Positions 43,451-52,062 of a stretch of DNA of 64,000 nt are shown here, piece after piece. This DNA is from IDS-8 sp040902105 (lineage in GTDB: Bacteria > Pseudomonadota > Gammaproteobacteria > Steroidobacterales > Woeseiaceae), in NCBI GenBank assembly GCA_040902105.1, contig JBBDXW010000026.1, positions 62,001 through 126,000 of the forward strand. Direction: 5' to 3'. The translations under genes were made by a program, and so were the position numbers. Within the stretch, counting starts at the first letter, position 1. Each line of letters starts with the position of its first letter. The notes beneath the pieces were generated by a model that worked only from the letters and a program-made list of their open reading frames with translations, did no database searches and was not told where the DNA came from.

Positions 43451-44206
43451 TCAGCGAACGACAATTTCAGCGCCGCGTTCGAGCCGGCCTCCTTCGATCA
43501 CTTCCAGGTACAAACCCATATTCAAGGTGTCGTAGTGTTTTCGAAGGGCGAAGGGAACATTGACGTCGACCTCAGCGGTTTTCGGATTGACGCTGGTTGC
43601 CGCGCATCGCGATATCGGTCTCACCGCGCGCAGCCGCAGCTCGCCGCAGGCAAGGTCTCGCCCTGCGAAACGGGTTTCCTCCCATGCGGGAAGTCCGGAC
43701 ACGTACAGATTCGCCCGAAACCGGATCGGGTCGAGTTCGGTCCCGAGCGTCCGTCCAAGGTCTTCGACACTTGCAAGATTGATCAGCGACAAATAGTTTT
43801 GCGGGACATCGAAAAAGCGATGATCCTTCGCGGACACGATGCGCGGGGCGCCTCCGCGTGACTCCTCACCGGTAAAGTCGTTCAGTGCCGCCGCCAGTCG
43901 GCGCCGGTCTTCGGGCCTGTCGAGACAAGCGCTGAGTTTGCGACCGTCCGGAAACGTCACCGTGATTCGCCGTTCCGTTTCCAGATAATGAGGCTTCAGA
44001 GCCGCCAGGGACGCGTTCTGCATCAATACGAAAAAGTGGCGCTTGTCGAGAAACTGCGGTGCCGCCGGATCGAACTCCGTAGAAGCATGAGCAACGGCGT
44101 ATTCACGATCAAAGACGATGGCGCCTCCGGCGGCTACGTGCGCTGACGAAAGTTCGTCGGGCCCGAGACCCTTAACGGGATACCTGACCAGCCGCTCAAG
44201 CTTCAT
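43451..44206 (-). CDS. MOSC domain protein
   Basis: The 251-residue product has a MOSC_N beta-barrel (LERLVRYPVKGLGPDELSSA cut here) followed by a MOSC domain with the conserved cysteine region ISRCAATSVNP (about residues 201-211) and the FRANLYVSG block. MOSC proteins are sulfur carriers related to the C-terminal domain of molybdenum cofactor sulfurase and to mARC/YcbX reductases. Unlike YcbX there is no ferredoxin domain; length matches the stand-alone type. Its proximity to the XdhC pair and MoaD-like gene adds to a molybdenum-cofactor theme. Confidence 0.88.
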   Translation of the reverse strand: MKLERLVRYPVKGLGPDELSSAHVAAGGAIVFDREYAVAHASTEFDPAAPQFLDKRHFFVLMQNASLAALKPHYLETERRITVTFPDGRKLSACLDRPEDRRRLAAALNDFTGEESRGGAPRIVSAKDHRFFDVPQNYLSLINLASVEDLGRTLGTELDPIRFRANLYVSGLPAWEETRFAGRDLACGELRLRAVRPISRCAATSVNPKTAEVDVNVPFALRKHYDTLNMGLYLEVIEGGRLERGAEIVVR

Positions 44207-44259
44207 TGAAAAACTCCGGAATTGTCATCCGGTCAGTCATCCGTGCATTCATCCCCGCA

Positions 44260-46296
44260 TCATCCATCAGAACCGCTCGACAATCGTCCCTTCGTGAGCT
44301 TGATCGGCGTCCGCCGCTGCGATACGACGATTCCCGCCAGCAGTGTCGCGCCCGCGACATGCACCCACACGCCGAACGGCATCCACAGAATCAGTACGGC
44401 ACTCAGTAACAGCAGCAGCGCCGTCACGATGTTCAACGGCCCCTCGAGATACCAGTGCAAAAGTCCGCACAACGCATAAAGCCCAAGGCACGCCCACAGG
44501 AATACTTCAAGCCGTTGCAACCAGCCTCCGGTGATCAAAGGCGCGTAAACGAACAGGAGCGGCACCAGATACAATCCCTTGGCCAATTTCCAGGAAGTGA
44601 ATCCCGTGGCCATAGGCCTGCTGCCGGCGATGCCCGCCGCCGCGAACGCCGTGAGACAGACCGGCGGCGTGACATTGCTGTCCTGGGACAACCAGAAGAT
44701 GACCAGATGCGCGCTGAGCAACATGCCGGCAAGGAGGCCCGGATCCAACAGCTGCCTTCGAACAATCTGTTTCATCTCCAGCGGCATTTCCTGAATCGCG
44801 ATCCGCGGATCCCCGCCGAACAGATCTATCGTTGCCTGCACACTGCCGGGCAACTCGGCCGATTGCATGACGCTTAGCATTGCATCTCGACTGAGGAGAT
44901 CGAACAACATCGGCGCAGCCATGGTCGCCAGCACGACGTAGGACGCAGTCACCGGCAACCCGGTACCGAGAATCAACGACGCGAACGCAATCAGTGCGAG
45001 GGTCAAAATCAGATTTCCATCCGCCCATTCGATAATCATCAGCGAGAACGCATTGCCCAGGCCAGTGGTCGTAACGACGTTTATCACAAGCCCGACAGCG
45101 ACCAGCAGCATGGCAGTGCTGGCCATGGTACGCATCGCATCGACGACGGCGTCGAATGAGCGGCTTGCGGTCATCGGCGTCTTCGACAGCCACGATGTCG
45201 CGATCACTGCCACAATGGCGCATGACACGGAGCGGATTGGCGTGTAACCCGCTACCAGGAAGCCAACCAGGACCGCCAGCGGGCCGACGAACGGCCACCC
45301 TTCCCTGAGCACGGACGACAGCTTGGGCGAGTTTTCGTCATGCCCGCCACGAAGCCCAAGGCGCATGGCCTCGCCGCGGACAAAGAACGCCACAGTCAGA
45401 AAATAGAGAATCGCCGGCAATACCGAGACCGCGACGATGTGGCCGTAGGGAATCTGCGTGTAACTTGCCATGACGAACGCGCCTGCCCCCATCACCGGCG
45501 GCATCAGCTGACCGCCGGTCGAGGCTGACGCTTCGACGGCCGCCGCGAACTGCGGCCGGAACCCGGCGCGCTTCATCATCGGAATCGTGATGACGCCAGT
45601 CGCGACCGTGTTGGCGACGGCCGAGCCGGTCACCGAACCCATCAACCCGGACCCGATTACTGCAACCATGCCGGCACCGCCCGTGAACCGACCGGCCACG
45701 CACTCGGCGAGTTTGATGATGAAATCACCGGCGCCGGATTTCAGGAGAAACGAGCCGAACAGGATAAACATGAATACGTAAGTAGCCGAGATGTTCGCAA
45801 CGAAACCGAACATGCCGCTGCTGCTGAAATGGCTCCGATAGAGAACGGTCTCGAGACTCAATCCCGGAAAAGCTAAAACTCCGGAGGCGTAACGTCCAAG
45901 AAACAGAATGTACGAAAGGCTCAGGACGACCAGGATCGGCATGGACCAGCCGCTGGTGCGACGCGTAATCTCGATTGCCAGCAGTACGGCGATCGCGGAA
46001 AAGATATAGTCCGCCAGGATGAATTCCGTTTCCCTGGCATACAGTGCATCTTCGAAAAGCAACAGGTAGGCGGCAACGGCCACCGACAGCACCGCCAGGA
46101 CGATGCGCAATGCGTTTGCCGGCGTCCTGCCTCGCTCGTAATCTGCGGGATCGTGAAACGACAAGGCGCACAGTGCGCCGAATCCCCCGAAATGGATTGC
46201 CGAAAACCACAGTTCCGAGAGCGAGGCAAAAACATTGGTGTAAATGTGGAATACGCCGAACAGGAATGCGATCCAGCGCAGGAATCGGGAATTCAT
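44260..46296 (-). CDS. TRAP transporter fused permease (DctQM, TAXI type)
   Basis: The 678-residue product carries about 18-19 predicted helices: a small DctQ-like N-terminal part and the large DctM-type part with signatures SGSAVANTVATGVITIPMMK cut here, ASTGGQLMPPVMGAGAFVMA, LGTGLPVTASYVVLATMAAP and PPVCLTAFAAAGIAGS. This fused architecture is typical of TAXI-family TRAP systems. It imports organic acids using the sodium gradient and works with the solute-binding protein encoded immediately upstream, whose stop it overlaps by four bases. Confidence 0.93.
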   Translation of the reverse strand: MNSRFLRWIAFLFGVFHIYTNVFASLSELWFSAIHFGGFGALCALSFHDPADYERGRTPANALRIVLAVLSVAVAAYLLLFEDALYARETEFILADYIFSAIAVLLAIEITRRTSGWSMPILVVLSLSYILFLGRYASGVLAFPGLSLETVLYRSHFSSSGMFGFVANISATYVFMFILFGSFLLKSGAGDFIIKLAECVAGRFTGGAGMVAVIGSGLMGSVTGSAVANTVATGVITIPMMKRAGFRPQFAAAVEASASTGGQLMPPVMGAGAFVMASYTQIPYGHIVAVSVLPAILYFLTVAFFVRGEAMRLGLRGGHDENSPKLSSVLREGWPFVGPLAVLVGFLVAGYTPIRSVSCAIVAVIATSWLSKTPMTASRSFDAVVDAMRTMASTAMLLVAVGLVINVVTTTGLGNAFSLMIIEWADGNLILTLALIAFASLILGTGLPVTASYVVLATMAAPMLFDLLSRDAMLSVMQSAELPGSVQATIDLFGGDPRIAIQEMPLEMKQIVRRQLLDPGLLAGMLLSAHLVIFWLSQDSNVTPPVCLTAFAAAGIAGSRPMATGFTSWKLAKGLYLVPLLFVYAPLITGGWLQRLEVFLWACLGLYALCGLLHWYLEGPLNIVTALLLLLSAVLILWMPFGVWVHVAGATLLAGIVVSQRRTPIKLTKGRLSSGSDG

Positions 46297-47312
46297 GGCG
46301 GCGTGAGCTCGTCCGGAATGGTCAACCCCTGTTCCCTGTAATAGCGGGCGGCTCCCGGATGCAGCGGCGCGCCCAGCCCTTTCAGCGCCAGTTCGAGTTT
46401 CATGTCACTTGTCGCGCGATGAATTTCCTGCAGTGCAGCCAGGTTCTCCCAGATGCTTTTCGTAATCTGATAGACCGCCTCCTCCGGTACATCCGCGCGC
46501 ACGGCGAGTACGTTGGGATGGGCGATGGAACGAATCGGCGCGTCCTGGTTCGGGTAGGTCCCCGACGGAATATCGTAGAAGTCCCACAAGGGATATCTCG
46601 CGTTGATCTTCGACAGCTCGTCCGCAGAAACATTCAGCACCGTCATGCGATCACCGAGGACAGCGGAGGCGCTCGTGATGGCGCTCACCGGCACACCGGC
46701 CGGAATATTCATGCCGACGATGTTTCCGTCCTGTATCGCATCGGCCGTCGCACCATAGCCCATGTACGCCAGGTCGAGTTTTCGCCGATAGTCGATACCC
46801 AGGCTGTTCAATATATAGGCGCCGGTATGTTCCGCCCCTGAATTCCTTTCACCCAGCACGTATCGCTCGCCCCGTAGCGCGTCGAGGTCCATCAGCGTCC
46901 CGTTCCCGACAAGCTCCGAAAGCAATACGAAGTGTTCGACGTTCTGCCACATCGCACTGACACTTCTCAGGTACGGTTGCGCTTTGCCGACAGGACCTTC
47001 GCCTTTCCAGGCCCAGGCGGCGAACACACCCTGCAACAACGCGAACTGTGCCTGGTTGTCCCGCAGGAGCTTGATGTTCTCGAGGGAACCGGCCGAGCTG
47101 ATCGCAGCCAGCGATATACCGTGCCCGGATTGCAGTCTGGATTTGCTGATGGTCGCGAGCGCGACACCAACCGGGTAATAGGTTCCGCCAACGGTGGCGG
47201 TGGCGAGCACATAGGGCCGGTCGGCAGCCAGCTCGCCCGAACAGGACCCTTGCAGCAAGCTAACAAGAAGTGCGCCCGATACAAGCCGAATGGTGTACGA
47301 GGCGCGCCGCAT
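46293..47312 (-). CDS. TAXI-family TRAP solute-binding lipoprotein
   Basis: The 339-residue product starts with a signal ending LLQGSC, a plausible lipobox (Cys24). The mature part has the TAXI family pattern: YVLATATVGGTYYPVGVALA cut here, ISSAGSLENIKLLRDNQAQF and LGERNSGAEHTG. It captures substrates (glutamate-like, dicarboxylate or other acids in known cases) in the periplasm for the fused permease downstream. First gene of the two-gene operon; divergent from the luciferase-like oxidoreductase, about 90 bases apart. Confidence 0.92.
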   Translation of the reverse strand: MRRASYTIRLVSGALLVSLLQGSCSGELAADRPYVLATATVGGTYYPVGVALATISKSRLQSGHGISLAAISSAGSLENIKLLRDNQAQFALLQGVFAAWAWKGEGPVGKAQPYLRSVSAMWQNVEHFVLLSELVGNGTLMDLDALRGERYVLGERNSGAEHTGAYILNSLGIDYRRKLDLAYMGYGATADAIQDGNIVGMNIPAGVPVSAITSASAVLGDRMTVLNVSADELSKINARYPLWDFYDIPSGTYPNQDAPIRSIAHPNVLAVRADVPEEAVYQITKSIWENLAALQEIHRATSDMKLELALKGLGAPLHPGAARYYREQGLTIPDELTPP

Positions 47313-47403
47313 GTCGACGATGCTAGCTTATTGACTAGTGCGGGTACACTCGGTCAAGGTTCACGTCTGCGATCCGGTCGAGGCGGAAGGAGTGCGGCAC
47401 GCT

Positions 47404-48393
47404 ATGGAATTTCACATTGGGATACTTCCGCGGGAAACGGTCGGCCACATCCTGAAACTGGGTCGCGCTGTCGAAGAACTCGGCCTCGCCGGCGTGTGGA
47501 TCGCCGATTCTCATTCGATCATGCGCGACGCGTACGCCCTGCTGAACTTGCTGGCGGTACAAACCAGCCGGATCAAGTTGGCGACCGGTGTGACGCCCAC
47601 AGGAACCCGTCATCCGGCGGTACTGGCGAACAGCTGGGCAACGCTTGACGAAGTCTCGGGCGGACGCGGGATCCTAGGTGTTGGTACGGGCGACAGCGCG
47701 GTGATCAATCTGGGCCTGCGCCCGGAAAAGCTCGCGGCATTCGAGGAGAAGATCAGGGTCATCCGGGGCTTGCTGCGCGGTGAGCAAGTCGAATACGAGG
47801 GTTCAACGATTCAAATGCCCTGGTCGCATTGTGATGTACCGATTGTCATGGCCTGTTCCGGGCCGAAAGCGCTCCGGCTGGGCGGGCGCATCGCCGATGG
47901 AATTTTGTTCCAGGTCGGTGCCAGCCCCGCGTTTGTCCGCTACGCTTTGGACAATATTCGCCTGGGCGCCGAAAGCGCGGGCCGTCGACTGGAGGACTTG
48001 ACCCTGTACATGCGCCTGGCATGCGCGGTCCATGAAGATCGTGAGAAGGCGCGAGACGAAGTACGCGGCTACGCCTCAGTCGCGGCTGGCACGGTTTTCA
48101 AAACAGTCCCCCGTGAGTACTTCGACGATGAATTGTGGGAAGACGCGGAGCGATTCAAGGCCGGCTACAACTACATCGACCACGGAAGTAACAAATCCCG
48201 GCAGGCAGGGCTGCTCACGGACCGGATCCTCGATGCCATCGCCGTCGCCGGTACCCCTGACGAGGCGGTACCACGATTTCGCGAACTGGCAGGCATGGAC
48301 ATTGACGGATTCGTCTGTCCCGTCGGCATGGCCGATCCACTGCCCTACCTGCAGACCTTCGCCGAACAGGTCGTGCCGAAAGTCGCGGCGTGA
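47404..48393 (+). CDS. LLM-class oxidoreductase (probably F420-dependent, Mer-like)
   Basis: From ATG 47404 the product is 329 residues; an in-frame extension to 47338 lacks homology. The luciferase-like barrel has FHIGILPRETV, WIADSHS (in place of the AEHH of FMN monooxygenases), ATGVTPTGTRHPAVLAN and GVGTGDSAVINLG, the pattern of F420-dependent methylene-tetrahydromethanopterin reductase-like enzymes. Because the window encodes F420 biosynthesis, an F420 cofactor is reasonable. Its stop overlaps the start of a THI5/NMT1-like protein. The substrate is unknown. Confidence 0.85.
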   Translation: MEFHIGILPRETVGHILKLGRAVEELGLAGVWIADSHSIMRDAYALLNLLAVQTSRIKLATGVTPTGTRHPAVLANSWATLDEVSGGRGILGVGTGDSAVINLGLRPEKLAAFEEKIRVIRGLLRGEQVEYEGSTIQMPWSHCDVPIVMACSGPKALRLGGRIADGILFQVGASPAFVRYALDNIRLGAESAGRRLEDLTLYMRLACAVHEDREKARDEVRGYASVAAGTVFKTVPREYFDDELWEDAERFKAGYNYIDHGSNKSRQAGLLTDRILDAIAVAGTPDEAVPRFRELAGMDIDGFVCPVGMADPLPYLQTFAEQVVPKVAA

Positions 48394-49247
48394 AAGCAAT
48401 CAGCCTGGGCTTCAAGGCCTTTGACCTGCATGAGTTGACCTGCCACTTCGTCGCAAAACATGCCGGCCTGTACCGGGCCCGCGGGCTCGACGTGAGCCTG
48501 CTGGATACGAGGTTTGTTCGCGACGACGAACTTCCCGAATCGATCTTTTCGGCAGCCTGCGGTTCGGCAGTCATGCGCTGGCTGCGCGGCGAAAAGCTCA
48601 AAGTCGTGTTCGTCGCGACCGACAAGCCGATGTTCTGGCTCTATTCACACGTCAATGCAGGCAGTCTCGAAAAACTGCGAGGTCAACGCATCGCCGCCTA
48701 CCCGACTGCGGCACCGCCGGCGCAGTTTTTGCGCATAGTCCTCGCGGATGCCGGAGTGAACCCGGACAGCGACGTGCACATCGATCCCGTTCGCGACGAC
48801 GCCACCCGGATCGAGCTGCTGCGCTGCGGCGATGCCGTTGCTGCGCTGCTCAGTTCGGCGACGTTACCGCAGCGGCTCGAGGAACTCGGGTTCCTGCGAT
48901 TGCTTTGCCTGGGCGACCGGATTCGATTGCCGACAACCGGGCTTGCCGTCAGTGTCGCGATGTACGACAGCGATCCGGAAACCGTGTCCGCAATGCGCAA
49001 TTCGTTCGTTGCCGCCCTTCGCCTGATTCACACCGACGAGTCAATTGTACGGGAGGCGCTGCGCGAGGCCGGGCTGATCGACGACTGCGACCTGGATCAA
49101 GCCTGCGCCCTGGTGCGCAGCTTCTATACCGCCGACGGTCTCGTCAAAGCAGCCGATATAATTCCCGGCGTCCGACGTCTCGCCACATCGATGGGCTTGC
49201 CCGCGCCCGCCGATGTGGGGGCACTTTACGAATGCATAAGTCGCTGA
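48390..49247 (+). CDS. THI5/NMT1/SsuA-like substrate-binding fold protein
   Basis: GTG at 48390 overlaps the TGA of the preceding gene and gives 285 residues. The fold is that of periplasmic binding proteins of the NMT1/THI5/SsuA group: FVAKHAGLYRARGLDVSLLD cut at 20, LRGQRIAAYPTAAPPAQFLR and AALLSSATLPQRLEELGF. It has no signal peptide and no permease or ATPase beside it, so it is probably a cytoplasmic protein rather than an importer part. Coupling with the LLM enzyme suggests joint action on one metabolite. Confidence 0.75.
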   Translation: MKAISLGFKAFDLHELTCHFVAKHAGLYRARGLDVSLLDTRFVRDDELPESIFSAACGSAVMRWLRGEKLKVVFVATDKPMFWLYSHVNAGSLEKLRGQRIAAYPTAAPPAQFLRIVLADAGVNPDSDVHIDPVRDDATRIELLRCGDAVAALLSSATLPQRLEELGFLRLLCLGDRIRLPTTGLAVSVAMYDSDPETVSAMRNSFVAALRLIHTDESIVREALREAGLIDDCDLDQACALVRSFYTADGLVKAADIIPGVRRLATSMGLPAPADVGALYECISR

Positions 49248-49284
49248 CACCTAGGGAAGCTCTGCACAAGGCCTGATTCAAGCG

Positions 49285-49311
49285 CTGTAGGAGCCCGCCA
49301 TTGCGGGCGAC
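49285..49311. repeat. REP-like palindromic repeat
   Basis: A CTGTAGGAGCCCGCCATTGCG-type element whose inner GCCCGC/GCGGGC arms form a short hairpin around CATT. The same 27-base unit occurs at 53209, 53268 (inverted) and 62951, with broken forms at 14640 and 57816. Here the unit is framed by CCTAGGGA (49250-49257) and its complement TCCCTAGG (49329-49336), making a larger nested structure between the convergent THI5-like and aceK genes. Confidence 0.8.
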
Positions 49312-49364
49312 CTGCGCAAGTGCCATTGTCCCTAGGGCATCAAGCGCATTCCGGCTGGAATACT

Positions 49365-51131
49365 TCACGCGCGGCCCGCGTACAGGCCTGCACCGGACAG
49401 CTTGGTCGTGCGGCTCTTTACGCTGTACGGAAGAACCTCGATGGTTTCCCCGTTCTCCAGTCGTTGTTTGATCCTGGCCCACCACTCGAACGACAGCAAC
49501 TCGGAATGATATTTTCGAAAGACCTGCTGCAGCTCCGCGTTGAAACCGAAGAACTTGATGAATTCTTCCGGAAAGACGTCGTTCGGCGCCACAAAGAACC
49601 AGGGTTCGGCCGACATCTCATCCTCCAGGTGACCGCTGTCGGGCAGCGGCCGGAAATTGCAGTCCGTGACGAAGGTAACTTCGTCATAATCGTAGAAAAT
49701 TACCCGCCCATGTCGCGTAACGCCAAAGTTCTTCATCAACAGGTCGCCGGCGAAAATATTGCTCGATGCAAGATCGCGCACCGCCTGACCGTAGTCGATC
49801 ACGGCAAGAGCCGCCTTCTCAAGCGGCGCGTCCAGCAGAAACAGATTGAGCGGAATCAAACGGCGTTCAATATACAGATGCTCTATCAGCAATTGCTCGC
49901 CCTGCACGGTGCAATTCTGACTGCACTCTTCAAGCAGCGCGTCGCGAAGCTTCGATTCGAAGCGCGCGAGATCGAAAGACAGCCGGCGGTACTCCTGGGC
50001 GTCCACCAGCCGGCCCGCGCGGTCGTGTTTGAACACCAGCTCGTATTTCTCCCTCACCTGCTCCGGCCGGATGTTCTTCGGATACCGGAATTTGTCGCGA
50101 ATGACCTTGAATACGACGTTGAATGACGGCAGCGTAAAAACTTCCATTACCATACCGGCGGCCCCTGGCGCAGCAACAAACAAGTCGGTCGAGTTCTGCA
50201 TGTGGCGCATCAGCGACCGATAGCGTTCCGTCTTGCCCTGCTTCGCCCGCCCGAGCACCGTGTAAATCTCTTCGATGGGCTTGAGTGGCATGAGCTCGCG
50301 CAGAAATCGAACCGCGCTGCCAACGACTTCCAGATCGACGTGAAAATAGCTGCGGGTAAAACCGAACAACATGCTGACTTCCGATTCCGACAGGATCACC
50401 GCGTCCGAGACGACCCCGTCGTGGGGATTCGCGAACGGAATGACCAATGGCACATGCCAGCCGTCGCCCAGGATCCGGCCCACGAGGTACGCGCGCCTGC
50501 CGCGGTAAAATAGCGGAGGAATGAACTCGACCTCGCGTGGAAACGTTGCGATTCGATGTTCGCTGCGATAAGCCCCGATCTCTGCCGTAATGAATGAGAT
50601 AGTGCTCTCGACGTCGCGAAACCCGTGCGAGAACGGCAAGCCGCCGAGAATCTCATCGAACAGGTGAAACAGGGAACCGCGGTTTTTATAAATACGTGTC
50701 TGCAACGGATAGGCATCGCCGGCCGCCGGTTCCACGTCTGCCGCAAGGAACTCGACCCTGGGGTCGACCCCGACCGTATCGAAATTGCGGCGCGTTACGG
50801 AGCTGAAAAATGTTTTGTAGAACTCTGAATCGGGGCAATCGGAAACCCGCTCAACGTAGCGGTCCTTGATGCGGCCCCAGCAGTCCCGGCTGGCAATCCT
50901 CTCGCGCAGGACTGCCTGCATATCCCGCATTGCGGCGGCCACAGAGTCGTTGTACAGCTCTATACGCCGTACGGCGTCCAGGCGTGCCGCGGCCCAGTCT
51001 CGCGCCACGAAGTGCCGTGCTGCGTTTCTCGTTACTTCACCGAAGCGGCGATTGTAGTCGCGGAATGCATCATAAAGCCTGACGGCCGCGTGCTGTTCGA
51101 CGAACCCCTGGTCATTTTCCGTCTTTGCCAA
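49365..51131 (-). CDS. aceK: isocitrate dehydrogenase kinase/phosphatase
   Basis: The 588-residue product matches AceK over its whole length: regulatory domain with SRDCWGRIKDRYV and EFYKTFFSSVTRRNFDTVGV cut here, then the kinase-like lobe with FTLPSFNVVFKVIRDKF, the ATP-binding lysine in VFKVIRD, and IDYGQAVRDLASSNIFAGDL cut here plus FYDYDEV, which hold the catalytic aspartates. It phosphorylates and dephosphorylates isocitrate dehydrogenase and thereby directs carbon into the glyoxylate shunt. In E. coli it is in the aceBAK operon; here it stands alone, without aceA or aceB. Confidence 0.97.
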   Translation of the reverse strand: MAKTENDQGFVEQHAAVRLYDAFRDYNRRFGEVTRNAARHFVARDWAAARLDAVRRIELYNDSVAAAMRDMQAVLRERIASRDCWGRIKDRYVERVSDCPDSEFYKTFFSSVTRRNFDTVGVDPRVEFLAADVEPAAGDAYPLQTRIYKNRGSLFHLFDEILGGLPFSHGFRDVESTISFITAEIGAYRSEHRIATFPREVEFIPPLFYRGRRAYLVGRILGDGWHVPLVIPFANPHDGVVSDAVILSESEVSMLFGFTRSYFHVDLEVVGSAVRFLRELMPLKPIEEIYTVLGRAKQGKTERYRSLMRHMQNSTDLFVAAPGAAGMVMEVFTLPSFNVVFKVIRDKFRYPKNIRPEQVREKYELVFKHDRAGRLVDAQEYRRLSFDLARFESKLRDALLEECSQNCTVQGEQLLIEHLYIERRLIPLNLFLLDAPLEKAALAVIDYGQAVRDLASSNIFAGDLLMKNFGVTRHGRVIFYDYDEVTFVTDCNFRPLPDSGHLEDEMSAEPWFFVAPNDVFPEEFIKFFGFNAELQQVFRKYHSELLSFEWWARIKQRLENGETIEVLPYSVKSRTTKLSGAGLYAGRA

Positions 51132-51177
51132 GTCAAGTCCTGCGCGATTGATGCGACGTCACCGTTCACTGACTCCC

Positions 51178-51273
51178 GGATATTATCGCCGGCGTCACCG
51201 GCCGCTGCCTGTCTTGTGCCACGCCGGATATCATCGCCGGCGTTGCCGGCCGCCGGCTGTCTTTTGCCACGCT
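51178..51273. repeat. imperfect 48-bp tandem duplication
   Basis: Two adjacent 48-base units (51178-51225 and 51226-51273) share most positions, starting GGATAT(T/C)ATCGCCGGCG and including GTCTTGTGCC or GTCTTTTGCC. The second unit encodes the last residues and stop of the rhomboid protease (WQKTAGGRQRRR end); the first lies beyond its stop. The duplication therefore covers the 3' end of that gene and the spacer to aceK. Confidence 0.7.
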
Positions 51274-52019
51274 TGCGACGCGTGCCGAGTCTGATTCCAC
51301 CCGTGATAAGGATGACGCTCCAGCATGGATTCATTCTTGAACAGGAGAATAAGCACGGCGCCGGCGGCGAAGCCGCCGACGTGTGCCCAGAAGGCAACAC
51401 CGCCGCCTCCGGAGCCGATTGACGTCAATCCGCTCAAAAACTGCACCACAATCCAGTATCCAAGCATCCAGATTGCGGGCATCGCGAAAGTGGTGATGTA
51501 GAAGCCGAGAAAGAGGAGCATGTGTACGTGGACGCGCGGATACAACACGATGTAGGCGCCCATCACCCCGCCAATCGCGCCGGACGCCCCAACCATCGGA
51601 ATCGGCGAGGCTGCATTCGCGAAGATTTGCGCGGCGGCCGCTGCAAGCCCGCAAAGCACGTAGAAAACTGCGAATCTGACGTGGCCCATGGAGTCTTCCA
51701 CGTTGCCGCCGAAAATCCACATGAACCACATGTTGCCGATGATATGCATCCAGCTCCCGTGCATGAACATGGACGTCAGCAGCGTCAGCCAGTTCGACTC
51801 TCCGTCGATGGAACAGGGAAAGTCCGCGGGAATCTGCACGCGATCGATGGTCCCCAGCAGGTCCCCGGGGATCAGGCCGAGCTGGCAGACCGATTGCGTC
51901 AAAGCCGGCTCGCTCCCAAGACCCTGCAGCAGGAGCCAGGCGACCACATTCAGGCCGATGATCGCGCAGGTTACGAGCGGAATCGTGAGCTGCGGATTTT
52001 CGTCGCGGATCGGAAACAT
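51231..52019 (-). CDS. rhomboid-family intramembrane serine protease
   Basis: The 262-residue product has six or more helices and the rhomboid dyad Ser146 (GASGAIGG) and His213 (FWAHVGGFAAG); His92 and Asn96 (HIIGNMW) complete the oxyanion region. The HGSWMHIIGNMW and loop-1 WR-equivalent are present. The extended N-terminal loop (residues 35-75) fits the larger bacterial rhomboids. It cleaves membrane proteins within or next to their transmembrane segments. The C-terminal tail is very basic and derives from a tandem duplication. Confidence 0.93.
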   Translation of the reverse strand: MFPIRDENPQLTIPLVTCAIIGLNVVAWLLLQGLGSEPALTQSVCQLGLIPGDLLGTIDRVQIPADFPCSIDGESNWLTLLTSMFMHGSWMHIIGNMWFMWIFGGNVEDSMGHVRFAVFYVLCGLAAAAAQIFANAASPIPMVGASGAIGGVMGAYIVLYPRVHVHMLLFLGFYITTFAMPAIWMLGYWIVVQFLSGLTSIGSGGGGVAFWAHVGGFAAGAVLILLFKNESMLERHPYHGWNQTRHASQAWQKTAGGRQRRR

Positions 52020-52062
52020 TGCGGGTGCCTGCTACGGCTCGTCCAATGACAGCTTTGAGCGC

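Noticed and set aside
49365..51131. Glyoxylate-shunt operon aceBAK
   Set aside because: Only aceK is present. The neighbouring genes are a THI5-like protein and a rhomboid protease, not aceA or aceB.
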